A stretch of 64,000 nt of DNA from Fulvivirga maritima (GTDB lineage Bacteria > Bacteroidota > Bacteroidia > Cytophagales > Cyclobacteriaceae), in the NCBI RefSeq assembly GCF_021389955.1, contig NZ_CP089980.1:3033001-3097000 (forward strand), read 5' to 3'. The notes below the pieces were generated by a model. It had not been told where the DNA came from. It saw nothing but the letters and a program-made list of their open reading frames with translations, and searched no databases. How positions within the stretch are numbered: position 1 is the stretch's first letter; each line of letters opens with the position of its first letter. This document shows, piece after piece, positions 61,118 to 64,000 of this stretch. The translations under genes were made by a program, and so were the position numbers.

Positions 61118-64000
61118 TTAATCCAAGCCAATCATAATAAATGCACCCCAATAAATAGGATCCGGGTATTGAGTTCTTAGTTCTTTTTTGGCATCTACGA
61201 AGGCCTGTCTTTTACTGCTTCCATTTTCCAGCCAGTTCTTGTAAAAGCTAGACATGAGAGCCTGAGTGGCGGCATCATCCACTTTAAACATGCTCATAAT
61301 GAGTGATTTTGCGCCTGCTGCCAGAAAAGCCCGTTGCAATCCGAATACACCTTCGCCTACTTCCAGTTCGCCTAAGCCAGTTTCGCAAGCACTTAAAACT
61401 ACTAATTCCGTCTGATCAAAATTAAGGCTCATGGCTTCATACGCGGTCAGAATGCCGTTTTCCAGATTGTAATTAAAAGAGGTTTTGTTAAGAAGGTCGC
61501 CAGCACCAGTAAGTAGTAAGCCTGTACGCATTAACGGATTTTGATTGGCTTGCATTTCAGCTCGGGTAATCTGATCTGTACCTTCTAACTGCTCCACTGG
61601 TTTAAAAAAACCATGGGTGGCTATGTGGAATATTTTTGGGTTGTCAAGTCTTTTAATCTGTTCTTCTTTGGCCTCCATTTCTGTATAGGAATTGGTAGTC
61701 CACCCTTCATTTTTTAGTAGAGATTTCAAAGAGTTCACTTCTTGCGCAGTGCCAGGCAGAGGGCTGATGGCTCCTGCCGCAGAAGCAGTGTAAAACTCAG
61801 GGTTGCCAAACATAGTAGCACTTTTTTCCTTTTGTACTACCTGCGTGGTGACCTGTCTCAAGTAAATATCTTTGGTGTTGCTCACCAGAATGATATTGGA
61901 ATTGTCTATTACGTATTTGTTATCTGGAGTGGGTATGGCTTCTAGGTTTATCTGATTGTAGACGCCGTCAGCAGAAAGATAAATGGTAGGATAAGCCCCT
62001 GCTACTTCTTTAATGGGCTTCCAATAGATGTCATATGAGTGCGGGTCTCTTATTTGGTAGATAATGCTGTTACGATAAAATTTAAAGTATTTGCCTTCTA
62101 ATTCATGTCCGTTGCTAATTAATACTACAGCAGGCTCTTTTTGTTCATCTTTATGCTTAATGTACATGGCTGCATAAATCACAGAGTCAGAAAAGAATTG
62201 ATCAAAATGACGGTATCTGAGCATTTCTATGGCGATCTCATTAGGCTTGAGTGCTTGCTGAACATGATGCCATTCTATGGTTTTTTCTTCTATATTGGAA
62301 CTGAAGAGCTCTGATTTCTGACTTAATTCTTTTTCTAGTTGATCTACTTCGCGTGATAAGATGATGGGATCTATTTCATTTTCCATCAGTTGTTCCGTAC
62401 TCATGGAAAGGGCATCAGTAAGAAGTTCTTTCTTAGAAAGCCATGAATGATAAGCAGCTTTCAGTTCAGTGTCTGTGCTGTTCATAATGCGCTCACGAAT
62501 TTTTAAAGAAGAGTTGAGTAGAATGGCTTTGGTGAGTAGCGCATTGTTATAAACTTCTCCTATTATTTCAGGACTTTGATCTTTTAAATTAAAAGCTAGC
62601 GTGTTATAAAATTCAAAATCAGGCCTAATGGTATTCCAGTATTTGGCTTTCTCTCTTTCGCTCAATGCAGGGAAATAGGTTTTGATGAATTTTCTGTAAT
62701 TAGCTAACGCTTCTTCTATGTATTTACGGCTGGCTTTAGTGTCGCCCTCCATAAAATATACTTTGCTGAGCTTAGAGAGTACTTTTACATACTCAGGATG
62801 GCTGTTATTGAAGAATTTCTCATAGAGCTTTTTTGACTTGTTATAATTTTCCTCTGCCAAATTGTACTTACCCTGATAATAATAAACATCTCCTGTGAGG
62901 GTATAAATGCTGGCTGCATTAATATTATTCCTTCTTCCTACTTTACTCTCCCAGATGTTTTGAGCAATAGCTAAGGCCTGGAAAGCTTCATTATATTTTT
63001 TCTGAGCAATATTTACTTTGGCTTGCTCTGTAATGATTTTGGCATATTGAGGATTTTGATTGCCCAGTTTGGCTTCAATAATGTGCTTACTTTCTTCAAT
63101 TAAGTCAGCCACTTCGCTAAGCTGGTCTCCGTCATAAAATTTGATAATAGCCAGTTGAGCCTGTAATTGCCCCACTTTTATATGCTTGTCTCCAAATTGA
63201 GTTTTTTCAATATCTATGGCCTCTTGTATTATCTCTTCGGCTTTTTCATAATCACCTATGCTGGTGTGCACTTCCGACAGAAGCATTAATGGAGCTGTGG
63301 TTTTCGATGACTTTGCTCCAAAAATTTTAACAGCTATGTCATAAGCTTTTTTAGCGGTAGTTTCTGCTTCCGGGTATTGTCCATTGATCAGTTCTAGCTG
63401 CCCTCGACTTACCAGGGGACCAATCAGTTTTCTGGATTGAGGGCCAAATCGGCTCTCGTATTTTGAAATAAGGCCAGTGAGCATATCTTCACTTTCAGAG
63501 TATTTGCCCAGCGTAATGTACAGATCTACCATTTTTTCGGTAGCGCGGAGGTCGTTGTAATTAGCTAATGCATCAACTTTCTTTTGCCATTTTTTAGATT
63601 CAGCAAGGATGCTTTCCGTTTCATCGAACAAACCAAAAATAGCTTGTAGCTCCGCTTGCGTTTCTAGCGCGCTGACATAACTTAGTGCATGTCTTTCGTC
63701 TTTTCGGTATTCTTCTAAAATGCTTAATGCCTTATTGATATTTGTTCCTGCCTCTTCATATTCGCCGATTTCAATATTAAGCATGGCTATTTTATTTAGC
63801 TCTTCTCCATAGGCAGGGTCATTATCCTGATATTTGCTTCTGGCTGCATCTTTAGCGGTTTCTAATGTTGCTTTAGCTTTTTGATACTGATCGGTGTCTT
63901 TATAAAGCAGCGCAATATGATTGAGTATGTTTATATAATCTTTATGCCAAGGGTTGATCTGTGGTTTTACAATCGAAAAAAAGCTTTCATTATATATGGC
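61118..64000 (-). CDS. TPR-CHAT protein (caspase-like peptidase domain), 5' end outside window
   Basis: The frame is open from the window end (64000) to the stop at 61118; 960 codons are visible and the true start lies beyond. The first part is a long array of TPR repeats (pairs such as GQYPEAETTAKKAYDIAVKIFG and YEKAEEIIQEAIDIEKTQFG). The C-terminal third is a CHAT domain with catalytic His in FHIATHGFF (near 61620) and catalytic Cys in VVLSACETGLGE (codon at 61385-61387), both intact. The domain continues with GEGVFGLQRAFLAAGAKSLIMSMFKVDD. TPR-CHAT proteins are caspase relatives; in type III-E CRISPR and gasdermin systems they are death proteases, but many in Bacteroidota have no known partner. 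Confidence 0.9.
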   Translation of the reverse strand, partial: AIYNESFFSIVKPQINPWHKDYINILNHIALLYKDTDQYQKAKATLETAKDAARSKYQDNDPAYGEELNKIAMLNIEIGEYEEAGTNINKALSILEEYRKDERHALSYVSALETQAELQAIFGLFDETESILAESKKWQKKVDALANYNDLRATEKMVDLYITLGKYSESEDMLTGLISKYESRFGPQSRKLIGPLVSRGQLELINGQYPEAETTAKKAYDIAVKIFGAKSSKTTAPLMLLSEVHTSIGDYEKAEEIIQEAIDIEKTQFGDKHIKVGQLQAQLAIIKFYDGDQLSEVADLIEESKHIIEAKLGNQNPQYAKIITEQAKVNIAQKKYNEAFQALAIAQNIWESKVGRRNNINAASIYTLTGDVYYYQGKYNLAEENYNKSKKLYEKFFNNSHPEYVKVLSKLSKVYFMEGDTKASRKYIEEALANYRKFIKTYFPALSEREKAKYWNTIRPDFEFYNTLAFNLKDQSPEIIGEVYNNALLTKAILLNSSLKIRERIMNSTDTELKAAYHSWLSKKELLTDALSMSTEQLMENEIDPIILSREVDQLEKELSQKSELFSSNIEEKTIEWHHVQQALKPNEIAIEMLRYRHFDQFFSDSVIYAAMYIKHKDEQKEPAVVLISNGHELEGKYFKFYRNSIIYQIRDPHSYDIYWKPIKEVAGAYPTIYLSADGVYNQINLEAIPTPDNKYVIDNSNIILVSNTKDIYLRQVTTQVVQKEKSATMFGNPEFYTASAAGAISPLPGTAQEVNSLKSLLKNEGWTTNSYTEMEAKEEQIKRLDNPKIFHIATHGFFKPVEQLEGTDQITRAEMQANQNPLMRTGLLLTGAGDLLNKTSFNYNLENGILTAYEAMSLNFDQTELVVLSACETGLGELEVGEGVFGLQRAFLAAGAKSLIMSMFKVDDAATQALMSSFYKNWLENGSSKRQAFVDAKKELRTQYPDPIYWGAFIMIGLD

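Noticed and set aside
1-64000. tRNA or rRNA genes, CRISPR arrays, insertion sequences, prophage or integrase genes
   Set aside because: None seen: intergenic gaps are short, there are no regularly spaced repeats, and no transposase or integrase motif appears in any frame.

Overview
The window is AT-rich chromosomal DNA of a member of the Bacteroidota, most likely class Cytophagia (a Fulvivirga- or Flammeovirga-like marine gliding bacterium is my guess; the genus is not established). The evidence is: promoters of the Bacteroidota type (TTG / 19-21 nt / TAnnTTTG), almost no Shine-Dalgarno sequences, type IX secretion components (PorE-like and PorT), a menaquinone methyltransferase, Bacteroidota-only families (DUF5606, DUF6588), MacB/FtsX permeases without an ATPase, and large GAF/PAS/HAMP sensor proteins. 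Coding density is high and no gap exceeds 300 bases. I saw no tRNA, rRNA, CRISPR array, insertion sequence or prophage.

Layout. 1-9914: housekeeping genes (rsgA, kdtA, a PerR-like regulator with a 2-Cys peroxiredoxin, an enoyl-CoA hydratase, a low-molecular-weight phosphatase, aspartate kinase, fbp, engB with two small genes) and a DUF6588 gene broken by one in-frame TAG. 10104-14577: PorE-like TPR/PD40/OmpA protein, ubiE/menG, porT and a short-chain dehydrogenase. 14569-29350: an esterase, then a co-directional block of ten minus-strand genes that ends at a strong terminator (15230-15254). 29416-40752: cdd, a saccharopine dehydrogenase-like gene, an envelope-stress operon (Spy, ECF sigma, anti-sigma, Spy), rnhA, marC, an M1 peptidase, pncB-pncA and ahcY. 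40927-50511: a MASE1 histidine kinase, then an NtrY-like kinase and a sigma-54 activator divergent from two 800-residue FtsX-type permeases. 50553-64000: hpf with a 48-residue membrane protein, a class IV aminotransferase, xth, S1/P1 nuclease, hemA, a HhH protein, a large SF1 helicase with a Vsr-like tail, a voltage-gated-type ion channel and a TPR-CHAT protein that runs off the end.

The most interesting locus is 15278-29350. It encodes a SiaA-type PP2C phosphatase with dCache/HAMP/GAF/PAS sensing modules, a SiaB-type kinase and a SiaC-type phosphoprotein with Thr at position 68. This is a threonine-phosphorylation partner switch. The usual SiaD diguanylate cyclase is absent. In its place are an ABCG-type transporter, a lipoprotein and a small secreted protein downstream, and upstream a stand-alone CheR, a stand-alone CheB and two further GAF proteins, with no chemoreceptor and no histidine kinase. 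I infer an envelope-sensing switch, possibly tuned by methylation, that may control export.

Three genes (the ABC transporter, cheR and the ECF sigma factor) each read through only if one base is removed from a homopolymer. Either the sequence carries homopolymer errors or these are slippage or phase-variation sites. The distinction decides whether these genes are functional.
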